This document shows positions 9,437-18,285 of a stretch of DNA of 64,000 nt, one piece after another. The stretch spans positions 1,364,001 to 1,428,000 of the forward strand of contig NZ_SRJC01000001.1 of NCBI RefSeq assembly GCF_004684905.1. Reading direction: 5' to 3'. The notes beneath the pieces were generated by a model. It did no database searches. It saw nothing but the letters and a program-made list of their open reading frames with translations, and had not been told where the DNA came from. Source of the stretch: Halobacillus salinus (GTDB lineage Bacteria > Bacillota > Bacilli > Bacillales > Halobacillaceae). The translations under genes and the position numbers were made by a program. The number at the start of each line of letters is the position of its first letter. Position 1 is the first letter of the stretch.

Positions 9437-9664
9437 TTACATAATATCTAAATAGATTCGTTTTTCCGAATCAGACCCTGCCGCATATACGACAGTTCGA
9501 ATCGCTTTTGCAATCCGCCCGTTTTTACCGATCACTTTGCCGACATCTTCTGGATGAACAGAAAGGTGATAGACGACTTTGTCGTCTTCTTCCCTTTCTT
9601 CTACCTGAATTTCGGTAGGATGATCAACAAGCGGCGTTACAATCGTTTCGATTAAGGCTTTCAT
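9437..9664 (-). CDS. khpA: KH domain RNA-binding protein KhpA
   Basis: Small KH-domain RNA-binding protein (YlqC), which in Gram-positive bacteria works with KhpB/EloR in RNA metabolism and cell-envelope growth. 75 residues, nearly all KH fold; the RNA-gripping loop is GKVIGKNGRIAKAIRTVV with the GKNG (GxxG) turn at about 53-56. It follows rpsP by 21 bases and is cut off from ylqD by a terminator. Confidence 0.95.
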   Translation of the reverse strand: MKALIETIVTPLVDHPTEIQVEEREEDDKVVYHLSVHPEDVGKVIGKNGRIAKAIRTVVYAAGSDSEKRIYLDIM

Positions 9665-9685
9665 GGAATCACCACTACTTTAAAA

Positions 9686-9955
9686 TTAGTTGTTTTTTGA
9701 TTCGTGGAATTGCTTCATGATGCCTTCATTAGAGAATAGGTTGCGTACTGTGTCAGAAGGCTTCGCACCGTTAGACATCCAGTCGATTGCTTTCTCTGCA
9801 TCCAGCTTAACCTCTACAGGGTTTACAACTGGGTTGTACGTTCCGATTTGCTCGATGATGCGACCATCACGAGGGGAACGAGAATCTGCTACTACTACAC
9901 GGTAGAATGGGTTACGTTTAGAACCCATACGCTTAAGACGAATTTTTACTGCCAT
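9686..9955 (-). CDS. rpsP: 30S ribosomal protein S16
   Basis: Ribosomal protein S16, an early assembly protein of the 30S subunit. 89 residues with the standard opening [20 protein letters not shown] and [22 protein letters not shown] supported by TGGAGGTATG upstream. Between it and ffh a dyad suggests a leader or attenuator. Confidence 0.98.
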   Translation of the reverse strand: MAVKIRLKRMGSKRNPFYRVVVADSRSPRDGRIIEQIGTYNPVVNPVEVKLDAEKAIDWMSNGAKPSDTVRNLFSNEGIMKQFHESKNN

Positions 9956-9998
9956 TGTTACATACCTCCATATATTTCATGAAAAATTAATATAGTTT

Positions 9999-10036
9999 CA
10001 CACAAATAATGATTCTAGCAGAACTTCATTTGTGTG
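9999..10036 (-). promoter_or_regulatory. Hairpin between ffh and rpsP
   Basis: A 9-bp perfect dyad (CACACAAAT/ATTTGTGTG, about 20-base loop) followed on the minus strand by AAACTATATTAATTTTTC. It may be a weak ffh terminator or part of the rpsP leader; the sequence does not decide. Confidence 0.4.
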
Positions 10037-10051
10037 TAAAGGGTTTTTCCA

Positions 10052-11392
10052 TTACATGAATGGAAAATTCATTCCCTTGCCTTTTTTCCCTTTGGTATTG
10101 CTCATCTGTTTCATCATCTTCTTCATTTCTTCAAACTGTTTCAGTAGACGGTTAACTTCTGAAACATTCGTGCCTGATCCTTTGGCAATCCGTTTTTTCC
10201 GGCTTGCATTCATTAGAGAAGGATCTTGACGCTCATGCTTAGTCATCGATTGAATAATCGCTTCAACGTGGACGATTTGCTTATCGTCAAACGAAGCGTT
10301 CTTCAATCCTTTCATTTTATTTGCCCCCGGGATCATGTTGATCAGTTCATCCAGTGGGCCCATATTTTTGACCTGCTGCATCTGTTCTAGGAAGTCCTCA
10401 AATGTAAAGGATGCATTACGCATCTTCGATTCGAGCTCTTTAGCTTGCTTTTCATCGACGTTGGTCTGTGCCTTTTCAATGAGTGTAAGCACGTCTCCCA
10501 TACCTAGAATACGGGATGCCATACGTTCTGGGTGGAACGGCTCCAGCTGATCCAGCTTCTCTCCCATACCGGCAAATTTAATAGGTTTGCCTGTTACAGC
10601 ACGGATAGACAACGCTGCACCACCACGTGTGTCGCCATCGAGCTTCGTAAGTAGCACACCAGTCACATCTAGCTGCTCGTCAAAGCTTTCGGCAACATTG
10701 ACAGCGTCCTGCCCCGTCATGGCGTCTACAGTCAAGAATATTTCGTCTGGCTGGACTGCCTCTTTAATGCGCTGTAATTCTTCCATCAAGTCTCCATCCA
10801 CGTGAAGGCGACCGGCAGTATCAATGATGACATAGTCATTATGCTCTTCTTTTGCCTTTGCAATAGCATTTTTCGCAATATCAACAGGATCTGCTTCTGT
10901 TCCTTCTTCGTGAACAGGCATACCCAACTGCTTACCAAGTGTTTGAAGCTGCTGGATTGCAGCAGGACGATAAATATCAGCTGCTGCGAGCAATGGCTGA
11001 CGATTGTGCTTTTTGCGCAGATGGTTAGCTAATTTCCCTGTAGTGGTTGTCTTACCGGCACCTTGCAGACCAACCATCATAATGACTGTCGGCGGCCGCT
11101 TGGCAACGGCAATTTTACTTTCATCGCCACCCATCAATTCCGTCAGTTCTTCCTTTACGACCTTGATGACTTGTTGACCGGGAGTCAGACTTTCCATTAC
11201 TTCTTGACCTATCGCACGTTCTTTAATGCGTTTAACAAAGTCTTTTACGACTTTGAAGTTAACATCGGCTTCGAGGAGGGCTAGACGAACCTCACGTGTC
11301 ATCTCTTTTACGTCTTGTTCGGTTACCTTCCCTTTGCCTTTTATTTTCTTTATCGTTTCCTGCAAACGGTCGGATAAACCTTCAAATGCCAC
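10052..11392 (-). CDS. ffh: Signal recognition particle protein Ffh
   Basis: SRP54 GTPase, which binds signal sequences on nascent chains together with the small SRP RNA and delivers them to FtsY at the membrane. 446 residues. N domain 1-~90; G domain with GLQGAGKTTTTGK (108-118), DTAGRLHVDGDLM and TKLDGDTRGGAAL; then the methionine-rich M domain (MQQVKNMGPLDELINMIPG, later MKKMMKQM and a Lys/Gly tail). It lies 12 bases after ylxM, the usual SRP partner pair. Confidence 0.98.
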   Translation of the reverse strand: MAFEGLSDRLQETIKKIKGKGKVTEQDVKEMTREVRLALLEADVNFKVVKDFVKRIKERAIGQEVMESLTPGQQVIKVVKEELTELMGGDESKIAVAKRPPTVIMMVGLQGAGKTTTTGKLANHLRKKHNRQPLLAAADIYRPAAIQQLQTLGKQLGMPVHEEGTEADPVDIAKNAIAKAKEEHNDYVIIDTAGRLHVDGDLMEELQRIKEAVQPDEIFLTVDAMTGQDAVNVAESFDEQLDVTGVLLTKLDGDTRGGAALSIRAVTGKPIKFAGMGEKLDQLEPFHPERMASRILGMGDVLTLIEKAQTNVDEKQAKELESKMRNASFTFEDFLEQMQQVKNMGPLDELINMIPGANKMKGLKNASFDDKQIVHVEAIIQSMTKHERQDPSLMNASRKKRIAKGSGTNVSEVNRLLKQFEEMKKMMKQMSNTKGKKGKGMNFPFM

Positions 11393-11404
11393 CTGAATGA
11401 CCTC

Positions 11405-11734
11405 CTATTCTAGTTCATGTAGTTGATCGAGCCATTCCTTGAATGGAGTGTGAAGGTTATTTGCCTCTACTTCGGTCTCCATTTCTTTGATCACCTGTTG
11501 GCGCTTCTGGAACTTCTCGTATAAATGAAGCTTCTTTTCATACTCTTCTAGCATCGTTTCTGTTCGGCGGATATTATCATAAACCGCTTGACGCGACACA
11601 TCAAAGGTCTCTGAGATCTCACCTAACGAATAATCTTCGAGATAATATAATTCCATATAGTTTCTCTGTTTCGGCGTGAGCAACGATTGGTAAAAGTCAA
11701 ATAGATAATTGACTCGTGTCGTTTTTTCTAGCAC
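11405..11734 (-). CDS. ylxM: YlxM family SRP-associated HTH protein
   Basis: UPF0122/YlxM family, 109 residues, found next to ffh in Firmicutes and shown in streptococci to bind SRP components. A sigma-70 region 4-like helix-turn-helix occupies 20-65 ([20 protein letters not shown], then [19 protein letters not shown]), followed by a charged helix. Upstream, 50-75 bases before the start, is a good minus-strand sigma-A promoter, so ylxM-ffh can be transcribed apart from ftsY. Confidence 0.95.
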   Translation of the reverse strand: MLEKTTRVNYLFDFYQSLLTPKQRNYMELYYLEDYSLGEISETFDVSRQAVYDNIRRTETMLEEYEKKLHLYEKFQKRQQVIKEMETEVEANNLHTPFKEWLDQLHELE

Positions 11735-11776
11735 GCAAGAACAACCCCTTGTTAAGTGAAATACCTTTACATAGGA

Positions 11777-11806
11777 ATATTAACGGAGACAAGGCTCTAC
11801 TGTCAA
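11777..11806 (-). promoter_or_regulatory. Promoter of ylxM-ffh
   Basis: TTGACA and TAATAT separated by 18 bases on the minus strand, 43 bases upstream of the ylxM start. The -35 box sits in the loop side of a plus-strand dyad (11785-11816). Confidence 0.65.
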
Positions 11807-11883
11807 GCCTTGCCTCCCTTTTTATTAAGATTAAAATCGGTCAGATAATAAATAGAACCGCATTGAAAAAGAGAAACACCTAA

Positions 11884-13149
11884 TTAAGACTCCTCTTCTT
11901 CCTCTTCATCGTAATTGTCTATCATATCTGCGAAAAGTCCATATACAAATGCGTGGGCATCGAATTGTTCAAGGTCCGTAACTTTCTCACCAAGACCGAC
12001 GTATTTCACCGGAATATCCAGTTCCTTTCGGATAGCGAGGACAATTCCGCCCTTTGCAGTTCCGTCAAGTTTCGTTAGTACGATCCCAGAAACGTCCGTT
12101 GCTTCAGAGAAGGTCTTCGCTTGACTCATAGCGTTTTGACCTGTTGTCGCATCAAGGACTAACAACACTTCATGAGGAGCTCCAGGTACCTCCCGCTCAA
12201 TGACGCGTTTTACCTTAGATAATTCATTCATCAGGTTCACTTTGTTCTGCAAGCGACCTGCTGTATCACAGATTAGTACGTCTGCATTACGTGATTTAGC
12301 GGATTGGATTCCATCATAGATGACGGCTGCTGGGTCGGCTCCCTCACTGTGTTTAATTGTATTGACGCCGACGCGCTTGCCCCATTCCTCCAACTGATCG
12401 ATCGCTCCTGCACGGAATGTATCTCCTGCTGCTAGCGTGACATTTTTACCCTCTGCCTTCAGCTGGTGTGCAAGTTTACCGATTGTAGTTGTTTTACCAA
12501 CACCATTTACACCGACGAACAGGTAGATTGTAAGACCGTCCGTGTTTTCCGTTAAGCCTTCAATTTCACTGGAGTCATCATCTCCATAGTAGATTTCAAC
12601 CAGTTTTTCTGAAATGACTTCTCGCACTTTCTTCGTGTCTTTGATATTGCGTCGTTTCACTTCCATTTGCAGTTCATCGATCATTTCCATGACAGTATTC
12701 ACACCGACGTCTGCGGAAATGAGTACTTCCTCAAGCTCCTCAAAGAAATCTTCATCGACCGTACGGTAACGGGCAACGAGTTCATTGATTCGACTAGAGA
12801 AGGAGTTACGCGTTTTAGCTAATCCCTTCTTGAACTTGTCGGCGACAGAGTCTACGACTTCCTCTTCCTTTTCCTCCATTGTCGGCTCTTCGAGTTCTGG
12901 TTCGACAGCTGAAGGTTCTTCATCTGGTGTGGATTCCTCTTCTGCCTCTGTCTCTTCAGTCAATTCTGTCGACTGTTCTTCGACAGGGACTTCTGTTTCT
13001 CCAAGTGTCTCTTCTACCGGAGCTTCTTCAACTTCTTCTTGCGGCATCTCTTCGACTTCTTGTTGGTCTTGTTTTTGTTCTTCGGTTTGTTCCAAGTTAG
13101 GGTGCAGGTCTTTCGTAAACTTATCTTTCAACTTTTTGAAAAAGCTCAT
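11884..13149 (-). CDS. ftsY: Signal recognition particle receptor FtsY
   Basis: SRP receptor GTPase that docks SRP-ribosome complexes at the membrane. 421 residues from the ATG chosen here, which lies 8 bases after AAGG; a TTG one codon upstream is worse spaced. The NG domain has GVNGVGKTTT (213-222), DTAGRLQNKVNLM, TKLDGTAKGG and the closing GLGEKVTDLEQFD. Residues 19-103 are a Glu-dominated acidic A domain, missing from the 329-residue B. subtilis protein and resembling that of E. coli FtsY. Such acidity fits a salt-adapted cytosol. It follows smc by 13 bases. Confidence 0.97.
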   Translation of the reverse strand: MSFFKKLKDKFTKDLHPNLEQTEEQKQDQQEVEEMPQEEVEEAPVEETLGETEVPVEEQSTELTEETEAEEESTPDEEPSAVEPELEEPTMEEKEEEVVDSVADKFKKGLAKTRNSFSSRINELVARYRTVDEDFFEELEEVLISADVGVNTVMEMIDELQMEVKRRNIKDTKKVREVISEKLVEIYYGDDDSSEIEGLTENTDGLTIYLFVGVNGVGKTTTIGKLAHQLKAEGKNVTLAAGDTFRAGAIDQLEEWGKRVGVNTIKHSEGADPAAVIYDGIQSAKSRNADVLICDTAGRLQNKVNLMNELSKVKRVIEREVPGAPHEVLLVLDATTGQNAMSQAKTFSEATDVSGIVLTKLDGTAKGGIVLAIRKELDIPVKYVGLGEKVTDLEQFDAHAFVYGLFADMIDNYDEEEEEES

Positions 13150-13162
13150 CAACTCATCCTTT

Positions 13163-16100
13163 CTATGCTTCTAATAATTCTGTTGTCTCTTCCAACCTTA
13201 CCGATACGAGACGCGAAACACCGGACTCTTGCATCGTTACACCATACAATACGTCAGATTGTTCCATGGTCCCTTTACGGTGGGTGATGACGATGAATTG
13301 GGTTTCCTCGCTGAATTCTTTCAAGAAAGCGGCAAACCGGTCGACGTTCGCTTCATCTAAAGCAGCTTCTACTTCATCCAACACGCAGAAAGGAACCGGC
13401 CTGACTCGGAGTATAGAGAATAATAGAGCGATAGCAGTCAAAGCGCGCTCTCCACCACTCATCAGATTCAAGTTTTGCAGTTTTTTACCTGGTGGTTGAG
13501 CGACTATGTCGACACCTGACTCTAGTAGATCATCAGGATTGGTCAACCTCAGATCAGCTGAACCTCCTCCGAATAGTTCACGGAACACGTCGTTGAACTC
13601 ATTCTTAATGCTCGTAAAGGTCTCTTCGAAACGGCGCTGCATTTCTCCGTCCATTTCACCAATGACGTTGTGCAATGTACCTTTTGCTTCTAAAAGATCC
13701 TCTTGCTGCCCTTTTAGGAACGTATAACGTTCTTGGATTCTGTCGTACTCATCAATCGCACCAAGATTGACTGTGCCAAGCTCTTCAATGGCTCGTTTGA
13801 TCAGCTTGACTTCACGTGAGGACTGTTGCACGTCTTCTACTGCTGGGTACTCACGTTTCGCCCTTTCAAAGGTCATCACATACTCTTTCTGCAAGTAATC
13901 AAGTAGGTTCTCAAGCTCTACATCAAGACGGTTTGCCTTGACTTCTTTGGCTTGTATATCATGGGTGAAGTTCTGAAGCAACCGCTTCTGCTCTTTAAGA
14001 TCGGCCTCAATACGCTCCACCTTTTTCACGGACTTGGAACGGCTTTCTTTGCGCTCTTGAATCAATTGCTCCGTACGCTCTTTCCGTTCCTGCATTTCTT
14101 TGATTTCTTGTACCATTTCTTCCTCAGTGAGGTTCGAATCTACGACTTCCATCAGTTGATTGAATGCCGCCTTACTCTCCTGCAACTGCTGCTTAGCAAG
14201 CGTGAGTTCTTTGTTGTAGCGGTCGGCCTTCTCTTGTTGATTCTTCACAGAAGAGTCCTGCTCAGCAAGCTTGATGTGTAACTGCTGCTTCTTCTCACGC
14301 AGCTTCTCTTCGTCCTGCTGTTGCTGCGCCTTTGTCTCTGTAAGTTGATCAATAGTAGATTGTATGGACTTCAATCTCTTCTCTAACTCCATGAGGGCTG
14401 CGTCCAGCTCTTCTATCTGTTGCTTAGCTTGAACATGGTCCTGATCGAACTGCTTTTGATCCTGGTCGAAGAGTTGAAGTTGATCATTGACGTGCTTCTT
14501 GCGCATCTTCCATTCACGGACATCGGACTGCTGCTCATATTCTTGAGTCTTGAGCTTTGCTACCGCTTCCTCAAGCTTTACTACCTCTTGCTCAGAAGTC
14601 TCAATCGACCCTTTCAATTGCTGAACTTTTCCTTCGACATCGGTTGTCTTCTTAGAAAAGTCGTCAATCTTCACTGTTAAGTCTTGCAACTCTTTTTCAC
14701 GAGTGAACAATGATTGATTGGATTTCTTCTGTGCACCACCAGACATCGAACCACCCGGATTTACGACATCTCCTTCCAAGGTAACAATCCGGTATTTACG
14801 ATTAAGAAAACGCGCAATACTATTCGCATTCTCCAGATTATCAGCAATGACAATGTGACCTAACAAATGAGCTATAGCTTTTTGGTAAGCCGAATCAAAA
14901 GAGACGAGATCACCAGCTACACCGACAAACCCAGCCTGCTCCGGTAACTGGTTCTGAGCTTGGCCGTATATTTGCCTTGGCTGGATTGCGGTCAACGGCA
15001 GGAAAGTAGCTCGTCCCTTGTTGTTCTGCTTCAACCAGTGAATCGCTTGGCGGCCAGCCTGTTCGTCTCTGACGACAATATGCTGGGCTTGTGCACCGAG
15101 TGCCGTCTCGATGGCCGTCATCAGGTGGTTCGGTATATCGATCAGCTCTAGCACTGCTCCTTCAATACCCGAAAGTTTTCCACTCTCTCGTGCTTTCAAC
15201 ACTTCTCTAACACCCTGGAAGTAACCCGAGAAATCTTCTTTCATATCTTCAAGCATTTCTTTCTTGGAGCGAAGCTTTTCTAAGTATTGATAGCCTTTGT
15301 ACAGCTTCTCTTGCCACTCATTATAAGACTGCTTGTTCACTTTGAGCTTTCCAGTTAATTCTTCATGCTCTTGCTCAAGGCTTGCCCTTTGTTCACTTAC
15401 TTTATTGAGTTCAACTTCTACTTCTTGGAGTTTCCCCTCAAGAAGTTCTCTTTCCTCTAGCAAGTCCTTGAATTTATCTTGCTGCCCATCTTTCTTGTAA
15501 CTGATTTGAGAAATCTGCTTCTCTAAATTTTGTTTTTCATTGCGCTTCGCTGCTTGATCATTCAGAAGGTCAATATAGTCACTTTTTAAGTCTTCAATTT
15601 GATCTTCTAACGCGGCAAGGTCTTGTGATAGAGCATCCTCTGTTTGCTTCAGCGCTTGCTTTGTTTCTGATCTAGCCTGTTTGTCCGCTGTGAGCTTATC
15701 CGTTTCTTCCTTCGCAATGCTTGAAAGCTCCTCCACTTTTTCATGAAGCTCTTGCTGTTCTTGCTCATTCTTCTCTTTATTTTCCTCAAAATGCTTGTGG
15801 CGTTCTTTCATTAACTCTTTTTTACCTTCAAGTCCTTCGAGTTCTTTCGTAAGAATGAGCAGCGTCTCTTGCAACTCATCAATGGATTGATCCAGAACTT
15901 GCATTTCCGAGCGTTGCTCAGCTACAGAAGCTTCCTGACTTTCCACTTGCCCAGCTAGAGACGATTCTTTCTCCTTCACTTCTTCCAGTTGGGAAAGCAG
16001 TTGCTGCCAATCTTCATGCAACTGTTCGATTTGAGTGATCAAAAGGGAGATTTCAATCTGTTTCAACTCATCTTTCTTCTGTAAGTAGTCTTTGGCTATT

Positions 16101-16729
16101 GCTGCCTGTTCTTTGAGCGGTTCAAGCTGCCCGTCGATTTCGTAGATGATATCTTCGACTCGGTTCAAGTTTTCTTGGGTTTCTGCAAGCTTATATTCCG
16201 CTTTTTTCTTTCGTTGTTTATACTTCAATACACCTGCAGCCTCTTCGAAGATAGACCGTCTATCTTCCGCTTTCGAACTAAGGATCTCTTCCACTTTGCC
16301 TTGGCTGATAATCGAGAACGCTTCCCTGCCAAGACCAGAGTCCATAAAGAGATCGACGATGTCTTTCAATCTGCAAGTCTGATTGTTCATATAAAATTCG
16401 CTTTCGCCAGACCGATATACTCTTCTAGTCACACTCACTTCCTCATAATCAAGCGGAAGCGTGTGATCGGAGTTGTCCAATGTCAGTGTCACCTCAGCCA
16501 TATTCAATGCTTTACGAGATTCACTTCCAGCGAAAATAATGTCTTCCATTTTGGTTCCTCGCAGGGATTTAGCAGACTGCTCTCCTAAAACCCAGCGGAT
16601 GGCATCGGTAATATTACTTTTCCCGCTACCATTCGGGCCGACAACGGATGTGACGCCTTCGACAAAATCGACGGTCACCCGCTCGGCAAATGATTTAAAT
16701 CCTACGGTGTCTAATTGCTTGAGGAACAT
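13163..16729 (-). CDS. smc: Chromosome partition protein Smc
   Basis: ATPase that condenses and segregates the chromosome, working with ScpA and ScpB. 1188 residues, standard. The N-terminal head carries Walker A GPNGSGKSNITD (31-42); two long coiled coils (about 165-500 and 680-1020) flank the hinge (IEGAVLELIDIP to GDVVNPGGSMSGG); the C-terminal head has the ABC signature LMSGGERALTAIALLFS and Walker B VLDEVEAALDEAN. In this organism it directly precedes ftsY; rnc is upstream but a plus-strand gene lies between. Confidence 0.98.
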   Translation of the reverse strand: MFLKQLDTVGFKSFAERVTVDFVEGVTSVVGPNGSGKSNITDAIRWVLGEQSAKSLRGTKMEDIIFAGSESRKALNMAEVTLTLDNSDHTLPLDYEEVSVTRRVYRSGESEFYMNNQTCRLKDIVDLFMDSGLGREAFSIISQGKVEEILSSKAEDRRSIFEEAAGVLKYKQRKKKAEYKLAETQENLNRVEDIIYEIDGQLEPLKEQAAIAKDYLQKKDELKQIEISLLITQIEQLHEDWQQLLSQLEEVKEKESSLAGQVESQEASVAEQRSEMQVLDQSIDELQETLLILTKELEGLEGKKELMKERHKHFEENKEKNEQEQQELHEKVEELSSIAKEETDKLTADKQARSETKQALKQTEDALSQDLAALEDQIEDLKSDYIDLLNDQAAKRNEKQNLEKQISQISYKKDGQQDKFKDLLEERELLEGKLQEVEVELNKVSEQRASLEQEHEELTGKLKVNKQSYNEWQEKLYKGYQYLEKLRSKKEMLEDMKEDFSGYFQGVREVLKARESGKLSGIEGAVLELIDIPNHLMTAIETALGAQAQHIVVRDEQAGRQAIHWLKQNNKGRATFLPLTAIQPRQIYGQAQNQLPEQAGFVGVAGDLVSFDSAYQKAIAHLLGHIVIADNLENANSIARFLNRKYRIVTLEGDVVNPGGSMSGGAQKKSNQSLFTREKELQDLTVKIDDFSKKTTDVEGKVQQLKGSIETSEQEVVKLEEAVAKLKTQEYEQQSDVREWKMRKKHVNDQLQLFDQDQKQFDQDHVQAKQQIEELDAALMELEKRLKSIQSTIDQLTETKAQQQQDEEKLREKKQQLHIKLAEQDSSVKNQQEKADRYNKELTLAKQQLQESKAAFNQLMEVVDSNLTEEEMVQEIKEMQERKERTEQLIQERKESRSKSVKKVERIEADLKEQKRLLQNFTHDIQAKEVKANRLDVELENLLDYLQKEYVMTFERAKREYPAVEDVQQSSREVKLIKRAIEELGTVNLGAIDEYDRIQERYTFLKGQQEDLLEAKGTLHNVIGEMDGEMQRRFEETFTSIKNEFNDVFRELFGGGSADLRLTNPDDLLESGVDIVAQPPGKKLQNLNLMSGGERALTAIALLFSILRVRPVPFCVLDEVEAALDEANVDRFAAFLKEFSEETQFIVITHRKGTMEQSDVLYGVTMQESGVSRLVSVRLEETTELLEA

Positions 16730-16887
16730 ACCTATCCTCCTGTACTATTCACGTCTTTCTCATAACTTGTTTATTTTATCATACAATGACGCACAATTCA
16801 GTGGTCTTTTTTCTCATCAAGTCTTTTCATATCACCCAAAGTATCCTATCATATGTAATAGTTTCGTTTCGTTAGGAGGAACCGTCT

Positions 16888-17112
16888 TTGAGTTTAGAAC
16901 AAGCTACCGAAGAAAACCTTGCCTACATCATTAAGGACATGGCAGAGAAGTTGCAAGTCGTCAACCGCTCTCTCATGGACCCAGAGGACTACGACATCAA
17001 TCATTACGAGGAAATCAAATCCCTACACGATATAGTGGAAATGAAAGGTCAACTCAGTGTGTCTGAGATTCAGGCATTCGTCCAAGAGTTAGGCCAATAT
17101 CGTAAATCATAG
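16888..17112 (+). CDS. UPF0435 (YfkK-like) protein
   Basis: A 74-residue protein of the UPF0435/DUF1128 family, function unknown (B. subtilis YfkK). Recognised from EENLAYIIKDMAEKLQVVN, the central EDYDINHYEEIKSLHDIV and the closing SEIQAFVQELGQYRK. The start is TTG, decided by TAGGAGG at 16873-16879 with 8 bases spacing; no ATG fits. A possible promoter is TTTTCA-17-TATCAT at 16824-16852. It is the only plus-strand gene in the first 26 kb, placed between the minus-strand genes smc and rnc, and has its own terminator. In B. subtilis yfkK is elsewhere. Confidence 0.88.
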   Translation: MSLEQATEENLAYIIKDMAEKLQVVNRSLMDPEDYDINHYEEIKSLHDIVEMKGQLSVSEIQAFVQELGQYRKS

Positions 17113-17118
17113 TCCCCT

Positions 17119-17153
17119 AAAAACTCCGAGGTTGTAAGCCTTGGAGTTTTTTT
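17119..17153 (+). terminator. Terminator of the UPF0435 gene
   Basis: Stem AAACTCCGAGG/CCTTGGAGTTT (one mismatch, 7-base loop) followed by TTTTAT on the plus strand, 7 bases past the stop; A tract on the other side makes it bidirectional. Confidence 0.88.
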
Positions 17154-17160
17154 ATGGACA

Positions 17161-17194
17161 AAAAGGACCGCCCTGATGCAGGACGGTCCTTTTT
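17161..17194 (-). terminator. Terminator of rnc
   Basis: Stem AAAAGGACCG/CGGTCCTTTT with a 13-base loop that can pair further, followed by TTTTTGTCC on the minus strand. It stands back to back with the terminator of the convergent UPF0435 gene. Confidence 0.88.
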
Positions 17195-17202
17195 GCTTCC
17201 GG

Positions 17203-17889
17203 TTAAGCGCCATGATTTTCAAGCGCTTGCTGAGCGGCTTTTTGTTCGGCTTCTTTTTTTGTCCGACCGATTCCAATGCCTCCGGTTTCACCTTGAATGC
17301 GAACGTGGGCAATGAATTCACGGCTATGCGCTGGTCCACGTTCCTCCACAATTTCGTATTCAATTTTGCTGTTTCTATCTCGTTGAATGTATTCTTGAAG
17401 CTGACTCTTAAAATCCATCGCATGAGAAAAAGCACCTTTTTTCACTTTCGGATATACATAGGTTTCAAGAAAACGGACAACGGCATCAAACCCTTGGTCC
17501 AAATAAAGAGCACCAATGAAGGCCTCAAATACGTCTGCAAGCAATGCAGGACGGTTGCGACCACCTGTCAGCTCTTCTCCTTTACCTAGTAAAATCAGAT
17601 CCTGAAAGTTCAGTTCGTTCGCAAATTGAACGAGTGAGATTTCGCACACGATGGAAGCACGGAACTTAGTCAGTTCCCCTTCAGCCATATCGGGAAACTC
17701 ACGATACAAATACTGAGAAACGCCTAGTTCTAATACAGCATCCCCAAGAAACTCAAGGCGCTCATTATCCTGGCGATCCGTTTTTCGATGCTCATTCACA
17801 TAAGATGAATGGGTAAATGCCTGTTCCAGCAACGAAACATCGTTGAATTGGATATTTATTTTGTTTTGAAAGCCTGAAAATCCATCCAT
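17203..17889 (-). CDS. rnc: Ribonuclease III
   Basis: Double-strand-specific endoribonuclease processing rRNA precursors, the SRP RNA and structured mRNAs. 228 residues. The catalytic domain contains [15 protein letters not shown] (41-55) with the metal-binding Glu/Asp, and [16 protein letters not shown] downstream; the dsRNA-binding domain ([14 protein letters not shown] to [17 protein letters not shown]) closes the protein. Follows acpP after a stem-loop. Confidence 0.97.
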   Translation of the reverse strand: MDGFSGFQNKINIQFNDVSLLEQAFTHSSYVNEHRKTDRQDNERLEFLGDAVLELGVSQYLYREFPDMAEGELTKFRASIVCEISLVQFANELNFQDLILLGKGEELTGGRNRPALLADVFEAFIGALYLDQGFDAVVRFLETYVYPKVKKGAFSHAMDFKSQLQEYIQRDRNSKIEYEIVEERGPAHSREFIAHVRIQGETGGIGIGRTKKEAEQKAAQQALENHGA

Positions 17890-17932
17890 AAATCACCTTG
17901 TCCTTTGCTCAAAATTTTAACGAGTAGATACA

Positions 17933-17965
17933 GGAAAGGCTGCCCGCGAATTCGCAGACAGCTTG
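17933..17965 (-). terminator. Hairpin after acpP
   Basis: Minus-strand stem GCTGTCTGCG/CGCGGGCAGC (two mismatches, 4-base loop) followed by CTTTCCTG, 5 bases past the acpP stop. Probably an acpP terminator allowing some read-through into rnc. Confidence 0.6.
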
Positions 17966-17969
17966 TCCA

Positions 17970-18203
17970 TTACGATACGCTGCTTATGTAATTCACAGCG
18001 TCGCCTACTGTATTAATCTTTTCAGCTTCTTCATCAGAGATTTCCATATCAAACTCGTCTTCAAGCTCCATTACAAGCTCTACTACGTCTAAAGAGTCTG
18101 CTTCTAAATCTTCTTTGAAGGAAGCTTCCATAGTTACTTTAGATTCTTCAACATCAAGTCGATCTACAATGATCTTCTTGACGCGATCAAATGTTTCTGC
18201 CAT
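17970..18203 (-). CDS. acpP: Acyl carrier protein
   Basis: Acyl carrier protein, which holds growing fatty acids on a phosphopantetheine arm. 77 residues from the ATG chosen ([10 protein letters not shown]), decided by GGGAGGTG just upstream; an in-frame start seven codons earlier would put the Shine-Dalgarno inside the gene. The carrier serine is S37 in [20 protein letters not shown]. Strongly acidic. It has a good promoter of its own in the gap to fabG. Confidence 0.98.
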   Translation of the reverse strand: MAETFDRVKKIIVDRLDVEESKVTMEASFKEDLEADSLDVVELVMELEDEFDMEISDEEAEKINTVGDAVNYISSVS

Positions 18204-18226
18204 TGGAACTTCACCTCCCTTCAATA

Positions 18227-18256
18227 ATTATAGTAGTACTTTATGCTTGAGCGCAA
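18227..18256 (-). promoter_or_regulatory. Promoter of acpP
   Basis: TTGCGC and TATAAT separated by 18 bases on the minus strand, 24 bases before the acpP ATG. It would add transcription on top of the fapR operon promoter, as expected for this abundant protein. Confidence 0.65.
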
Positions 18257-18285
18257 GCACGCATTTTGACAGTTTTCAGCGAATC

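Noticed and set aside
11785-11825. Plus-strand terminator in the ftsY-ylxM gap (GGAGACAAGGC stem with CTTTTTATT)
   Set aside because: No plus-strand gene is upstream, and the same bases contain a good minus-strand promoter; the dyad is probably incidental or an antisense stop.
12785-13174. Plus-strand Ser-rich frame opposite ftsY
   Set aside because: It is the complement of the Glu-rich repeats of FtsY; no ribosome site.
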